Shown here in pieces: positions 16,614 through 24,944 of a stretch of 64,000 nt of DNA. The notes beneath the pieces were generated by a model, which searched no databases, was not told the origin of the DNA, and worked only from the letters and a program-made list of their open reading frames with translations. The stretch covers positions 1-64,000 of the forward strand of contig JAHYIY010000002.1 of NCBI GenBank assembly GCA_019429255.1. Direction: 5' to 3'. Each line of letters starts with the position of its first letter. Position 1 is the stretch's first letter. The DNA comes from Desulfuromonadales bacterium. Lineage in GTDB: Bacteria > Desulfobacterota > Desulfuromonadia > Desulfuromonadales > Geopsychrobacteraceae. Made by a program: the position numbers and the translations under genes.

Positions 16614-17450
16614 TCATTGCACCGGAATGTCATCAAACTGCATTTGCAGCAAATCCACTGACAATATCCGCTCGTCCAACAGCCCTCCCTGTCCGAGTAG
16701 AACCTTGCAGACTTCCGCTGCTTGAAAACTTCCCACAACCGCCGGAGTAAAGGACGGATTGCCGAATGTCGACTCGATCCCCTTACCTGCTGTCCAGTTG
16801 GCGTAGAGCTTTTGCATGGTGCCTTGACCTGGTTTGATGCAACCCACCTGACCAAACCAGCCGGCAATCGCGCCATACACCAGAGGAACCTCAACCTGAT
16901 GGCAGATCTGTTCAAGATCAAGGCGGCCCTTGACATTGTCGATAGCGTCAACCACAACGTCGACGCCGCTCAGGATGTCGACACCGTTGTCTCTTCCCAC
17001 AATAACCTGCCGCGGTTCGACCTTAACAGCGGGATTGATCTCTGTAACCCGACTGACAGCTGCGGCCACCTTGGAAGTGCCGAGATTGGTGATTGTTGAT
17101 AGCAGTTGCCGGTTCAGGTTGTGCTCTTCAAAAACATCCGAATCGATTACCCGCAACCGACCGACACCCAGCCGTGCCAGTTCTTCGATGACATAACCAC
17201 CCAGACCGCCGCAACCGACCACGGCCACTCGTGATTTTAACAGCTGGAGCTGCTGTGTTATTGAGATCATGTGACGGTTACGCTGGTAACGAGCGGGGAG
17301 AAAACCGGACTGCATGATAAGTTCGTCAGCTTCGCTGCAGGTTACACCAATCAGATCCATCAATTTCAGCTGATTCGGCCAGGAAACGAGATCGCCCTCA
17401 GCGTGCCCGGAAAAAAAATCCTTCAGTTGCTCATGGTCAATATTTTTCAT
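16614..17450 (-). CDS. ThiF/MoeB-family E1-like adenylyltransferase
   Basis: A 278-residue E1-like enzyme. The nucleotide site VAVVGCGGLGGYVIEELARLGVG lies near residue 72, followed by the DxDxFxxxNLNRQ motif (RVIDSDVFEEHNLNRQ) and DAIDN near 170. It should adenylate the C-terminal Gly-Gly of the MoaD-like protein encoded one base upstream. The first 65 residues are an added segment not present in MoeB. Zn-binding CxxC pairs typical of MoeB are absent. Linked to the aldehyde oxidoreductase, it probably serves the tungsten pyranopterin pathway. Confidence 0.85.
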   Translation of the reverse strand: MKNIDHEQLKDFFSGHAEGDLVSWPNQLKLMDLIGVTCSEADELIMQSGFLPARYQRNRHMISITQQLQLLKSRVAVVGCGGLGGYVIEELARLGVGRLRVIDSDVFEEHNLNRQLLSTITNLGTSKVAAAVSRVTEINPAVKVEPRQVIVGRDNGVDILSGVDVVVDAIDNVKGRLDLEQICHQVEVPLVYGAIAGWFGQVGCIKPGQGTMQKLYANWTAGKGIESTFGNPSFTPAVVGSFQAAEVCKVLLGQGGLLDERILSVDLLQMQFDDIPVQ

Positions 17451-17451
17451 A

Positions 17452-17679
17452 TTATCCCCCTCCGACCAGGGGGAAAATCGCCAGGACATCATTATCGGCA
17501 AGCTGCCGTTGTAAATCGACATGCACTGAATTCAACAACAGAATGCCAATTTCCGTTTCCGGTATCTTCAACTCCCTGACAACATCGGCAACTGTCGTTG
17601 CTGGTGGATACTCCCGGATCTCGCGATCAAAGCGGTCAATGCGAAATGAGGCAAAAAGTTTAACCGTAACCTGTATCAT
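17452..17679 (-). CDS. MoaD/ThiS-family sulfur carrier protein
   Basis: A 75-residue beta-grasp protein ending in Val-Gly-Gly-Gly, the tail activated as a thiocarboxylate. Family features are VKLFASF near the N-terminus, the middle motif LLLNSVHVDLQRQLADND and the ending DVLAIFPLVGGG. It donates sulfur in molybdopterin (or thiazole) synthesis. The adjacent ThiF-like gene is the likely activator. Such MoaD copies are common beside tungsten aldehyde oxidoreductases. Confidence 0.88.
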   Translation of the reverse strand: MIQVTVKLFASFRIDRFDREIREYPPATTVADVVRELKIPETEIGILLLNSVHVDLQRQLADNDVLAIFPLVGGG

Positions 17680-17744
17680 AGTACTCCTCCGCTCATGGGG
17701 ATCATATATGGGTGCGAGGTGGGAAAGGGAAAGTAAGGAAAGGT

Positions 17745-18359
17745 TCAGTCTTTCCAGACTACCTTTAATAAAACCGTCTGTTGAGGGGCCAGGGTTGTCA
17801 GCAGTTTCCCCCCCAGCTCAGCACAGGGGTACAGTTGGCTATTCAGAGCAAAAGAATCGCAACCGTCCCGGAATGAAGAAGCTCCTTCATCCAACAATGT
17901 GATCAGCTCAGCGCCTGAAAGAAGAACCCCCCTTTCCAACAACAAAGGGCCGACCTCTTGCATGAGCATATTGAACAGCTTGATTTTAACCTTGCCCGCG
18001 CCAATCGTAGCTGTCTGTGTCGGATGATAGGTAATTTCGCCACGCATGGCGGCCAGATGTCCGCCACGACGCATGGTCGAACCGACCAAACCAGGCATGG
18101 CTGATGACAGGGCCAGGGTTGATCCATCTTTGACAATTGACGCAGCTGCATCATCAATTGCCTTGCCATCGAGAAACAGGGTCGTAATCCGATCCGTCAC
18201 ATAAGCTTCAGCGATACCGAGCTGGTTATTCAAGAGTTTCATAACGTTATCGCCGGTTATCACCGGCAACCAGACACCCCGTTGCAGCAGCGGATAAAAT
18301 TCGCTGATCAAGTGTGCTTTAAGGGTTAACTGTAAATTCAGATCGGTAGCAGCTTGCAT
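17745..18359 (-). CDS. Hypothetical protein of the aldehyde-oxidoreductase operon
   Basis: A 204-residue protein that I do not recognise. It has no signal peptide or membrane helix. Two segments resemble each other weakly: FYPLLQRGVWLPVITGDNVMKLLNNQLG near residue 22 and VGPLLLERGVLLSGAELITLLDEG near 140. This hints at an internal duplication around a small MoaD-like centre (VTDRITTLFLDGKAIDD ... ALSSAMPGLVGSTMRRGG). It sits between the aldehyde oxidoreductase and the sulfur carrier, so a cofactor or assembly role is plausible. Confidence 0.6.
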   Translation of the reverse strand: MQAATDLNLQLTLKAHLISEFYPLLQRGVWLPVITGDNVMKLLNNQLGIAEAYVTDRITTLFLDGKAIDDAAASIVKDGSTLALSSAMPGLVGSTMRRGGHLAAMRGEITYHPTQTATIGAGKVKIKLFNMLMQEVGPLLLERGVLLSGAELITLLDEGASSFRDGCDSFALNSQLYPCAELGGKLLTTLAPQQTVLLKVVWKD

Positions 18360-18383
18360 CGTCGGCCCTTCTTTAAAAAATAT

Positions 18384-18541
18384 GTAACTATTCAGCTCTA
18401 TCCTTGCGCAGGGTCTTTGGATCCTGTGGCAAGGGTTTTTGTCGCCATGGACGGCGACAACAAGCGGTCAGGGATGACCCAACGGGAAACAATCGCGTCC
18501 CTTGACATAGGCCTCCCGATCCTGTGCTGAATAGATACAAA
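18384..18541 (+). repeat. Palindromic intergenic repeat, copy B
   Basis: Starts GTAACTATTCAGC and ends GCTGAATAGATACAA, with the core TTTGTCGCCATGGACGGCGACAA. The arms GGATCCTGTGGCAAGGG and GTCCCTTGACATAGG pair with each other. It closely matches copies C and D. Confidence 0.88.
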
Positions 18542-18562
18542 AATATATAAATAGCAATCTGT

Positions 18563-18594
18563 TAAAAAAACCGGGGCCGTTAACGCGCCCCGGT
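18563..18594 (-). terminator. Rho-independent terminator of the aldehyde oxidoreductase
   Basis: ACCGGGGC and GCCCCGGT form the stem at 18570-18594. On the minus strand it is followed by seven T residues, 28 bp after the stop at 18622. A T-run on the other side makes it bidirectional. Confidence 0.85.
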
Positions 18595-18621
18595 CTTTTT
18601 TCTGTCAGAAATCAGATGATA

Positions 18622-20364
18622 TCAGCTCCAGTTGTAAAGCTCGTCAAGCTCTTCATCCTTGACCGCAAAGGTAAGATTGTGCGGTGCCAGAGGTTCGGTC
18701 TTGAAAAAGCGGGGGAGACGATCATCTTCAGCGCCAAATCCGGCCTTTGTGTTGAACTCACGCTCCAGATTGAGAACCTTTTTACCTAAAGCGACAACAT
18801 CGTCACCAGTCATCTCGATACCGTAAAACGCACCCAGCAAGTCGAGCAGGGCTTCAAAGGTTTCCGGCTGATCGAGAATCGGAAAGGCGATGAACAGACA
18901 CATGCCGGTAGCATCAATCGCGGTTGTCGCGATCTGCAGGTTGCGTGACAGGTCGACCTGACCTTCGGGTTTGAGAGGATCAACATCGCCGCCGACTTTA
19001 AGGATGTTGGTAGCAACCGCGTAGCCGGCAGTGTGATCTGCACCCATGGTACTGGTAGCGTAGGTCACACCAATACCCTGAACTGTGCGTGGGTCGTAAG
19101 CGGGCAGAGCCTGACCTTTGACCACAGGAACCCTCTCCACCGCGAAGGCTTTGCCGGTCATTTCGGCGCCACCACCAAGAATCCGTCCCAGCGGAGTACC
19201 TTTGCCGACTTCGTCACGGACCAGTCGAATAGCCCCTTCGCAGTCACCGAATTCAATCACGCCGCCATCCATGGCGACACCGATGGCGACACCCATTTCG
19301 ATCGTGTCTACGCCGATGTTGTCATCCAGAAAGTCGAGCATGGCAATAGTATCAAGGTCATCAATGCCACAGTGGCCACCATGGGACCAGACAGTTTCAT
19401 ATTCGGGCTGTTTGGTCAGGAATTTTCCGTCTTTATCGTTGTAAATTCCTGAACACTGGATAACGCAGCCACGGTGACAACCATGGGTGGCAAGGCCGCC
19501 GCGTTTGATTTCCAATTCGGCTTGGGCTTCGCCACTGATCTTGGTGCCGCCCTCAAAAAATCCGGTTTTAAAGTTGTTGGTCGGATAGCCACCCGCCTCA
19601 TTGAGAACGTTGGTCAGGATATTGGTTCCGTAAGCAGGCAGTCCTTCTCCCGACACTGCATGCTTGCGAATTCCCTCGACATAGGCCCGATTGGCAGCCT
19701 TGAACTTTTCCGGATCTTTCGGTTGACGATGCTTGCAGCCGTTGTCATCAAAAATAATCGCCTTGACCTGCTTGGCACCCATGACCGCACCGACACCGCC
19801 GCGACCACAGTGACGGCTGGGTCGTACCTCAGGATCACTGCAGGCAATAGATGCGGCAGCCATTTTGCGCTCACCGGCTGAGCCGATGGTCATATAAGCG
19901 ACCTTGTCGCCGTACTCTTCACGCAATTTCTCAACCAGTGGGTAATTGTCCATCAACTTCAGATTGTTGTCGACGCTGATAGTGACTTTGTCCTTGTCGA
20001 TATGGATTTTGTAAAGATCATCGGTGGCCGGTTTACCTTCAATAATGATCGCTGCGTAGCCGAGCCGCGCCATGACCTGGGCGACCTGTCCCCCGGCATT
20101 CGACTCCTTGATGCCTCCGGTCAGTGGGCTTTTACAGCCAACGGAAATCCGGCCCGACATGGCAGCGGCCGTGCCACTCAGCATCCCCGGAGCGATGACA
20201 AGTTTGTTTTCCGCGCCCAGCGGATGACAGTCGGGGGGTACCTCTTTTGCCACAATCATCGATGTGGTTGCCCTGCCACCCAAAGCGGTAAATTCTCCCG
20301 CCTCTTCAATGCTCTGAGAAGGACCTCCTGATGCCCCCATGTTAATACGCAGAATTTTATCCAT
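18622..20364 (-). CDS. aor: Tungsten-containing aldehyde:ferredoxin oxidoreductase
   Basis: A 580-residue enzyme of the AOR family. It oxidises aldehydes to carboxylates with ferredoxin, using a bis-pyranopterin tungsten centre and one [4Fe-4S] cluster. Cluster ligands are visible as Cys296, Cys300 and Cys304 (GCHRGCVIQC) and Cys489 in DATGMC. Pterin-binding stretches include GKGTPLGRILGGGAEMTGKAF near 387. The start at 20364 follows GGGAGGATACAA. It has its own sigma-54 promoter at 20530 and upstream palindrome at 20677, like mftA. It would remove the aldehydes made by the alcohol dehydrogenases of the island. Confidence 0.95.
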   Translation of the reverse strand: MDKILRINMGASGGPSQSIEEAGEFTALGGRATTSMIVAKEVPPDCHPLGAENKLVIAPGMLSGTAAAMSGRISVGCKSPLTGGIKESNAGGQVAQVMARLGYAAIIIEGKPATDDLYKIHIDKDKVTISVDNNLKLMDNYPLVEKLREEYGDKVAYMTIGSAGERKMAAASIACSDPEVRPSRHCGRGGVGAVMGAKQVKAIIFDDNGCKHRQPKDPEKFKAANRAYVEGIRKHAVSGEGLPAYGTNILTNVLNEAGGYPTNNFKTGFFEGGTKISGEAQAELEIKRGGLATHGCHRGCVIQCSGIYNDKDGKFLTKQPEYETVWSHGGHCGIDDLDTIAMLDFLDDNIGVDTIEMGVAIGVAMDGGVIEFGDCEGAIRLVRDEVGKGTPLGRILGGGAEMTGKAFAVERVPVVKGQALPAYDPRTVQGIGVTYATSTMGADHTAGYAVATNILKVGGDVDPLKPEGQVDLSRNLQIATTAIDATGMCLFIAFPILDQPETFEALLDLLGAFYGIEMTGDDVVALGKKVLNLEREFNTKAGFGAEDDRLPRFFKTEPLAPHNLTFAVKDEELDELYNWS

Positions 20365-20529
20365 TTGTATCCTCCCTTGCGTGTAAATTACCAGCCGAAG
20401 TGAAGCCTCCCCGCATTGGGAGGTCAATCGTCACTGTCAGGCGCGACAGAACTCGGTCTTGCCAACTATTTAGTGTGAAACCTGGTCGGACGGAACTTGC
20501 TCTTAACCCAACACACTGAACTTGCTTTG

Positions 20530-20545
20530 AGCAAAAAACATGCCT
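20530..20545 (-). promoter_or_regulatory. Sigma-54 promoter of the aldehyde oxidoreductase
   Basis: Minus strand AGGCATGTTTTTTGCT: GG-N10-GC spacing with a perfect TTGCT -12 box. The predicted transcript has a leader of about 155 bases. The enhancer-like palindrome at 20677 is 131 bp upstream. Confidence 0.75.
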
Positions 20546-20676
20546 TTTATAACAGTGGTTGTTTTTCCCGCAGCCCGCAAAGCCGGGACAGGGGAGAATC
20601 CTTTCAGAATAGCAGACAACAGGGTACTTGTCCTGAGAGGATATGATTTTTCCCAGGATGGCATCGACATGCCTTT

Positions 20677-20693
20677 TGTGGAAATTTTCTACA
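20677..20693 (-). promoter_or_regulatory. Palindromic enhancer-like site (aldehyde oxidoreductase)
   Basis: TGTGGA-AATTT-TCTACA, one of seven 17-bp imperfect palindromes in the island. It lies 131 bp upstream of the -24 box, a typical distance for NtrC-type activator sites. Confidence 0.7.
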
Positions 20694-20787
20694 CTGTCGC
20701 AAAAAACCACAGCGGACGCTTCAAGCGATGAATCCTGCTGAACATCAGTCAACGTCACCTGGCCACCTTGTCAAGCGTATGTCATCG

Positions 20788-22221
20788 TCAGGCCGACAGC
20801 TTGACCTTGCCGAAATCAAGACGATACGACGTGAAGCTTTTTATTTTCCAGCATCCCCTGAAAACCCCGCAGCCATAGGCAAGCTGTTCAAGAAAGTAGT
20901 AAAAGTAGAATTGTGGCAGCGACAGTTGCGCCCGGCGCACCTGATGATCAACCATGCCCACTCCCAACAGCACCAGCAACAGAACAACGGACAAGGGCGG
21001 ATAGAGTATGGAAAGCGTCAGAAATAACGCCAGATAATAGCGCAGCAGATGATAACCGAGGTAATAGGCAAGGCTCCCGCAGGCCCGCACTCGGGCCGCG
21101 ATCAGCGTTCCCAATCCGAGGGACAGACCCTGACTTGCCAGCTTCCGGCGCAACACCAACCCATCCGCCAACAACAGCAGAATGGCCGGGATCAAAAAAA
21201 GAACACTCAGACTGACGATGGCGCTTGCGGCGAAAAACAGAATGACCGCCAGGGCCCATGGTAGCGGCATTTTTTTGCCTCGTCGGGGATGCAGTTGCTG
21301 CAACAACCCTTCGGAAGTACCGTAGTCAAACCGGCGCCGCATAAAGGGCCACAGTCGACTGCGATGCGCATGAAAAACAACCCCTCGCGGTAAATAGCGA
21401 ATTTTCCAACCCTTATCCCGTAACCGCCAGGTCAGATCAACATCCTCGCCCACATGCAGTTCGGTGCGGAACCCCCCGGCAGCGGCAAAGGCCGATTGGC
21501 GTACCAGTAGGTTACAGCTGGGCAAATAGAAGGTGTCGGCGCCGGAGTCTCCGACCATGTCACGGCGCCCCAGGTTGAGGCTTGACATCACTGCTTCATA
21601 GCGATCCAGGGCTGATTCATGGTGCATGCCGTCGACCCAGCCACCAACCGCAGCCAGACGCTCATCAGCAAATGCGGGCAACAGGTCATTGAGCCAGTCG
21701 GGTGCGGCGGTACAGTCGGAATCAATGAAGGCGAGAATGTCACCAGAGGCTGCCGCCGCCCCTCGATTGCGCGCCAGGGCGGGCCCCCCTCCGGTTGTTC
21801 CTGATGAAAGCACCAGCGCTCCCAATTGGCGGGCGACCTCCGGCGTTTCATCGGTACTGCCGTCATCGACAACGATGATCTGGAGCCTGTCATCGGGATA
21901 GTTCAGCTTATGCAGCGACAACAGGCATTGCGACAGGTCTTCAGCGCGGTCTTTGACCGGAATAATAATACTGACGGAGGGCAACCCAGGAAGCACTCCA
22001 AGGTCGTCCTGGACACACTCAATAAAGCCACCACTGTGAAGTTTTTGCAGGATGGCTTTTTCCGCATCCGATTGGGGCATGACCGTTTCAGTGGTCATGG
22101 GTTGAATCAGCTTTAATAACGAATCATTTAATTTGACCGTCCGTAACGGTCGCAATGACACCAGAAAGGCGCCCTGAGGCGTACTTTTGATACTGATTCC
22201 CTGAGCCAGTCGATAGGCCAT
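20788..22221 (-). CDS. mftF: Mycofactocin glycosyltransferase MftF
   Basis: A 477-residue membrane-bound GT2 glycosyltransferase. A PqqD/MftB-like head (1-80) is followed by the GT-A domain from VSIIIPVKDRAEDL near residue 82, with DDGSTDETPEVAR, the DxD metal motif IDSDC near 168 and GEDVDLTWRLRDKGW near 258. Two hydrophobic blocks near 325-370 and 395-435 anchor it. In mycobacteria MftF adds a beta-1,4-glucose chain to premycofactocin. Its ATG overlaps the TAA of the preceding 64-codon ORF (TAATG), so translation is probably coupled. Lies downstream of mftC in the mftABC operon. Confidence 0.92.
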   Translation of the reverse strand: MAYRLAQGISIKSTPQGAFLVSLRPLRTVKLNDSLLKLIQPMTTETVMPQSDAEKAILQKLHSGGFIECVQDDLGVLPGLPSVSIIIPVKDRAEDLSQCLLSLHKLNYPDDRLQIIVVDDGSTDETPEVARQLGALVLSSGTTGGGPALARNRGAAAASGDILAFIDSDCTAAPDWLNDLLPAFADERLAAVGGWVDGMHHESALDRYEAVMSSLNLGRRDMVGDSGADTFYLPSCNLLVRQSAFAAAGGFRTELHVGEDVDLTWRLRDKGWKIRYLPRGVVFHAHRSRLWPFMRRRFDYGTSEGLLQQLHPRRGKKMPLPWALAVILFFAASAIVSLSVLFLIPAILLLLADGLVLRRKLASQGLSLGLGTLIAARVRACGSLAYYLGYHLLRYYLALFLTLSILYPPLSVVLLLVLLGVGMVDHQVRRAQLSLPQFYFYYFLEQLAYGCGVFRGCWKIKSFTSYRLDFGKVKLSA

Positions 22222-22415
22222 TATAGCGCCCCGTTTCCGAGACCTTCGGTGAATAAAATGTCCTGCAATCTGGCGGCCGTTGGTTCTGCCGACAGGACAC
22301 AGGTCTTTCCTTCCAGGCGCTTAAGGGACGAGGACAGATTCGCGGGCATCACGATAAGAGCTCCATGGGCTTCAATTAAACGACTGTCAAACGGCAACGC
22401 TAGTGCTGTCGGCAA
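22221..22415 (-). CDS. Uncharacterised 64-codon ORF between mftC and mftF
   Basis: A possible small gene that overlaps the 3' end of mftC by 29 bases and shares its stop with the mftF start (TAATG). It would begin with TTG at 22415. The product, LPTALALPFDSRLIEAHGALIV and onward to LFTEGLGNGAL, has no Cys and no membrane helix and matches no family I know. The tight overlaps at both ends argue that it is translated. A degenerate leftover of another mft gene cannot be excluded. Confidence 0.5.
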   Translation of the reverse strand: MPTALALPFDSRLIEAHGALIVMPANLSSSLKRLEGKTCVLSAEPTAARLQDILFTEGLGNGAL

Positions 22416-23424
22416 TCGAGGTTACACATCTCTCCAGACATTCCGGGTCGCCCTCGGAAATGTCATTTTTCAGATGGTAAGCAACGGCCGGACATCCTCC
22501 GTGGCATTGATCAAAGCGCTTGCAGTCTTCACAGGAATGGATCCGCAAGCCCCGGAACGAGGCGAAAATCTCCGCATCCTCCCAGATCTGCTGAAAACTT
22601 TGCTGCCGCAAGTCACCTGCGGTAAAAAATTCGGATTGCAAAAAGGCGCAGGGATAGACCTTGCCGCATGGATCGACACAACAGGTCAATTTACAGGCAC
22701 CGCACAGGTTCAGCCCGAGGCCTTGTCGTTCCTGGCTGGTCAACGAAAAAAAACTGTCCCCGGTGCGGATATTTTCGTTACGCCCCAGCCAATCGGAAAA
22801 AGCCAGCAATTGAGACGCATTGGGTCGTAGCTCCTCCCAATTGTCGGCGCCCCGCCCGGAAGGGCGAAAACGGCTGATGCGCAGGGTCACACCGAGTTCC
22901 TCGGCCAGGGTACTCAAGGCTGGAATCTCATCGGCATTCTGGGTCGTTAATACCGTGTTGATACTGGTGGGGATCGGTGAACGTGCCAGCAGCTTGAGAG
23001 CACCGATCGCCGCAGCGTAGGTTCCCTTGCCGCGAATCTCTTCACAGGTTGTCTTTTGCGCACCATCCAGGCTGACCTGAATGGCGACCAGTCGATTACG
23101 CGAGAGTTGCTCGACCAGATCCGCGTCGATCAGGGTGCCGTTGGTCGAAATACAGGTCATGATCCCGCGTTGGTGGCAGGCCTCCAGAATCTCCATAAAA
23201 TCGGGACGCATGAAAGGTTCACCACCACCGAAATTAATCTGAAAAACCTTTTGCTGATGGAGCTGCTCGACCAGATCCAGAGCTTCCCGGGTCGTCAATT
23301 CATCCGCGGCCGGCTCTGCAGAAGAGGACAAGCAGTGGCGGCAGCGCAGGTTACACGCCAGGGTGACTTCCCAGGTCAGGTTGACCGGGGCACGCAACCC
23401 CTGTTCGACAAATCTATTGCTCAC
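22387..23424 (-). CDS. mftC: Mycofactocin maturase MftC (radical SAM/SPASM)
   Basis: A 345-residue radical-SAM enzyme. The CX3CX2C site is Cys24, Cys28 and Cys31 (CNLRCRHC), followed by GGGEPFMRPDF near 66 and the SPASM domain with CGACKLTCCVDPCGKVYPC and CEDCKRFDQCHGGC near 240-320, for two auxiliary Fe-S clusters. MftC oxidatively decarboxylates the C-terminal Tyr of MftA and then cyclises Val-Tyr to make the precursor of the redox cofactor. It overlaps mftB by 11 bases. Confidence 0.95.
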   Translation of the reverse strand: MSNRFVEQGLRAPVNLTWEVTLACNLRCRHCLSSSAEPAADELTTREALDLVEQLHQQKVFQINFGGGEPFMRPDFMEILEACHQRGIMTCISTNGTLIDADLVEQLSRNRLVAIQVSLDGAQKTTCEEIRGKGTYAAAIGALKLLARSPIPTSINTVLTTQNADEIPALSTLAEELGVTLRISRFRPSGRGADNWEELRPNASQLLAFSDWLGRNENIRTGDSFFSLTSQERQGLGLNLCGACKLTCCVDPCGKVYPCAFLQSEFFTAGDLRQQSFQQIWEDAEIFASFRGLRIHSCEDCKRFDQCHGGCPAVAYHLKNDISEGDPECLERCVTSIADSTSVAV

Positions 23425-23662
23425 GCAAAAAACCCCTTTCCAACAATTGTCCTAAAAATTTGTCCACACTGTTTTTTTGCTGCGTGGTCAAGTTGTCCGG
23501 CAACGCTTTTATCTGGTGCAGATTCTCAATAAAAGCTGCGTCAAGCAGACTGCCTGTTTCGGCAAAAAGCAGGCGCGGCCCCCGGGAATCATAAAACAGG
23601 AGGCCGAACCCCTCTTGTCGAACGCGACAGGCAGGGTGCAGCATGTAGCCTGCCGCAGCCAT
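23414..23662 (-). CDS. mftB: Mycofactocin chaperone MftB
   Basis: An 82-residue PqqD-like RiPP recognition protein. It presents MftA to MftC. The winged-helix pattern is visible: PACRVRQEGFGLLFYDSRGPRLLFAE as strands, then two helices ending FLGQLLERGFL. The ATG at 23662 follows the mftA stop in TGAGATG; a longer reading from 23758 overlaps mftA and is rejected. Overlap with mftC and proximity to mftA fit the usual mftABC order. Confidence 0.92.
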   Translation of the reverse strand: MAAAGYMLHPACRVRQEGFGLLFYDSRGPRLLFAETGSLLDAAFIENLHQIKALPDNLTTQQKNSVDKFLGQLLERGFLREQ

Positions 23663-23663
23663 C

Positions 23664-23783
23664 TCAGTACACTCCGCAGATGCCGTCGATGGCGAGCTCT
23701 TCGATATGGAATTCGTCCATGATCTGCGGCTCTTCGTTTGTTGTTTCCACTTCTTCACACTCGGTATCGTACTTCTTGTCCAT
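23664..23783 (-). CDS. mftA: Mycofactocin precursor peptide MftA
   Basis: A 39-residue peptide. It has an acidic leader (MDKKYDTECEEVETTNEEPQ) and the hallmark C-terminus ELAIDGICGVY; characterised MftA peptides end IDGMCGVY, so Met is replaced by Ile here. The last two residues, Val-Tyr, become the cofactor. AAGGAGAATAAC precedes the ATG at 23783. This gene is too short for many gene callers and a longer reading from 23921 lacks a ribosome site. The sigma-54 promoter lies at 23842. Confidence 0.95.
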   Translation of the reverse strand: MDKKYDTECEEVETTNEEPQIMDEFHIEELAIDGICGVY

Positions 23784-23841
23784 GTTATTCTCCTTTGGTA
23801 AATAGTTATTCACACGGTCTGTGTGTTGCCCTTCAACATAT

Positions 23842-23857
23842 TGCAATGTCGGTGCCA
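23842..23857 (-). promoter_or_regulatory. Sigma-54 promoter of mftABC
   Basis: Minus strand TGGCACCGACATTGCA is a perfect match to TGGCAC-N5-TTGCA. It sits about 60 bp ahead of the mftA start codon. Confidence 0.88.
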
Positions 23858-23989
23858 TATTATAACAGTGGTTTAGAGAAGACCTCCCGGAACCGATCAA
23901 AGTCGCGATTTTACGCAACATAGATTTTTTCAGCTGTGGAATTTCTGAACATTTCTAATGGATTTTTAACTGTTGAGGACGCCGTGCTT

Positions 23990-24006
23990 TGTGGAATATG
24001 TCTACA
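23990..24006 (-). promoter_or_regulatory. Palindromic enhancer-like site (mftA)
   Basis: TGTGGA-ATATG-TCTACA, 132 bp upstream of the mftA -24 box. It matches the sites of the aldehyde oxidoreductase and the first alcohol dehydrogenase in sequence and spacing. Confidence 0.75.
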
Positions 24007-24178
24007 CTGGCCACTTATTCTACAAAGCTTCGCGGGAGATTGGTGCCTTTATGGCCAGAGAACCGGGCGTGAGCGCCCGCTGGGTAGGGAATGAAATCTG
24101 CATTTGGTAAATAACCGGCGTTTATTTTAAGCTTACCTGGTTATGCACATAGCTCCAGTAACAAGGAGAGGGAGTATC

Positions 24179-24673
24179 ATGTCGATAAAACATTCTCATT
24201 GCGGCTATTGCGGAATGCTGTATCAGCAGCAGTCCTGGCCGCGTTATTGCGTCCATTGCGGACATGTCAGCTATCTGAATCCGTTGCCGGTGGTTGTCAC
24301 CCTGGTGCCCATTGGCGCCGGCCTGTTGGGAATCAGGCGTAACACTGAACCAAGCAAAGGGAAGATCACCCTGCCCGGCGGCTATATCGATATGGGGGAG
24401 ACCTGGCAGCAGGCAGCCAGTCGTGAAGTGCTGGAAGAGACGGGTGTTTTTATTCCAACGGATCAAATCACCCTGTACGACGTGCTCAACGGTACCGATA
24501 ACACTCTGGTAGTTTTCGGTCTGGCCGCCCCTCAACCGATACGTGTTTTAAAGCCCTTCTCGTCCCATGAAACGCAGGAAATCCTCTTGATTGATCGCCC
24601 CATGGAGCTCGGCTTTCCTAACCACACGCATCTGATTCGTAACTATTTCAATTCTTTAGGCTTGTTGTTCTGA
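24179..24673 (+). CDS. Nudix hydrolase with N-terminal zinc ribbon
   Basis: A 164-residue protein. The zinc ribbon HCGYCG...YCVHCG covers residues 7-31. The Nudix box GGYIDMGETWQQAASREVLEETGV lies near 65-88 and carries all conserved Gly, Arg and Glu residues, so Mg-dependent hydrolysis of a nucleoside diphosphate derivative is expected. The zinc-ribbon-plus-Nudix layout is like NudC or ADP-ribose pyrophosphatase relatives; the substrate is not known. It is divergent from mftA. AAGGAGAGGGAGT precedes the ATG. Confidence 0.88.
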   Translation: MSIKHSHCGYCGMLYQQQSWPRYCVHCGHVSYLNPLPVVVTLVPIGAGLLGIRRNTEPSKGKITLPGGYIDMGETWQQAASREVLEETGVFIPTDQITLYDVLNGTDNTLVVFGLAAPQPIRVLKPFSSHETQEILLIDRPMELGFPNHTHLIRNYFNSLGLLF

Positions 24674-24745
24674 TGGGAGGTTATGCAATGCTAGCGAAGC
24701 CGTCCCATCTGACACTTCCTGCGAAAGTATTATTCAATAACTGTT

Positions 24746-24904
24746 GTAACTATTCAGCTCTATACTTGCGCAGGGCCTTTGGATCCTGTGGCAAGGGTTT
24801 TTGTCGCCATGGACGGCGACAAAAAGCGGTCATGGATGACCCAACGGGAAACAATCGCGTCCCTTGACATAGGATTCAAAGGCCCGGTGCTGAACAGATA
24901 CAAA
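24746..24904 (+). repeat. Palindromic intergenic repeat, copy C
   Basis: Starts GTAACTATTCAGC and ends GCTGAACAGATACAAA. The core is TTTGTCGCCATGGACGGCGACAAA, a 24-bp near-perfect palindrome. About 90% like copy B by eye over most of its length. Confidence 0.88.
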
Positions 24905-24944
24905 CTGTTATGCTTTGGTTGCAGGAAATGGAGGGGCATCTGAT

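Noticed and set aside
24064-24078. Short hairpin GGGCG-TGAG-CGCCC near the mftA enhancer site
   Set aside because: A five-bp stem is common by chance and no T-run follows.
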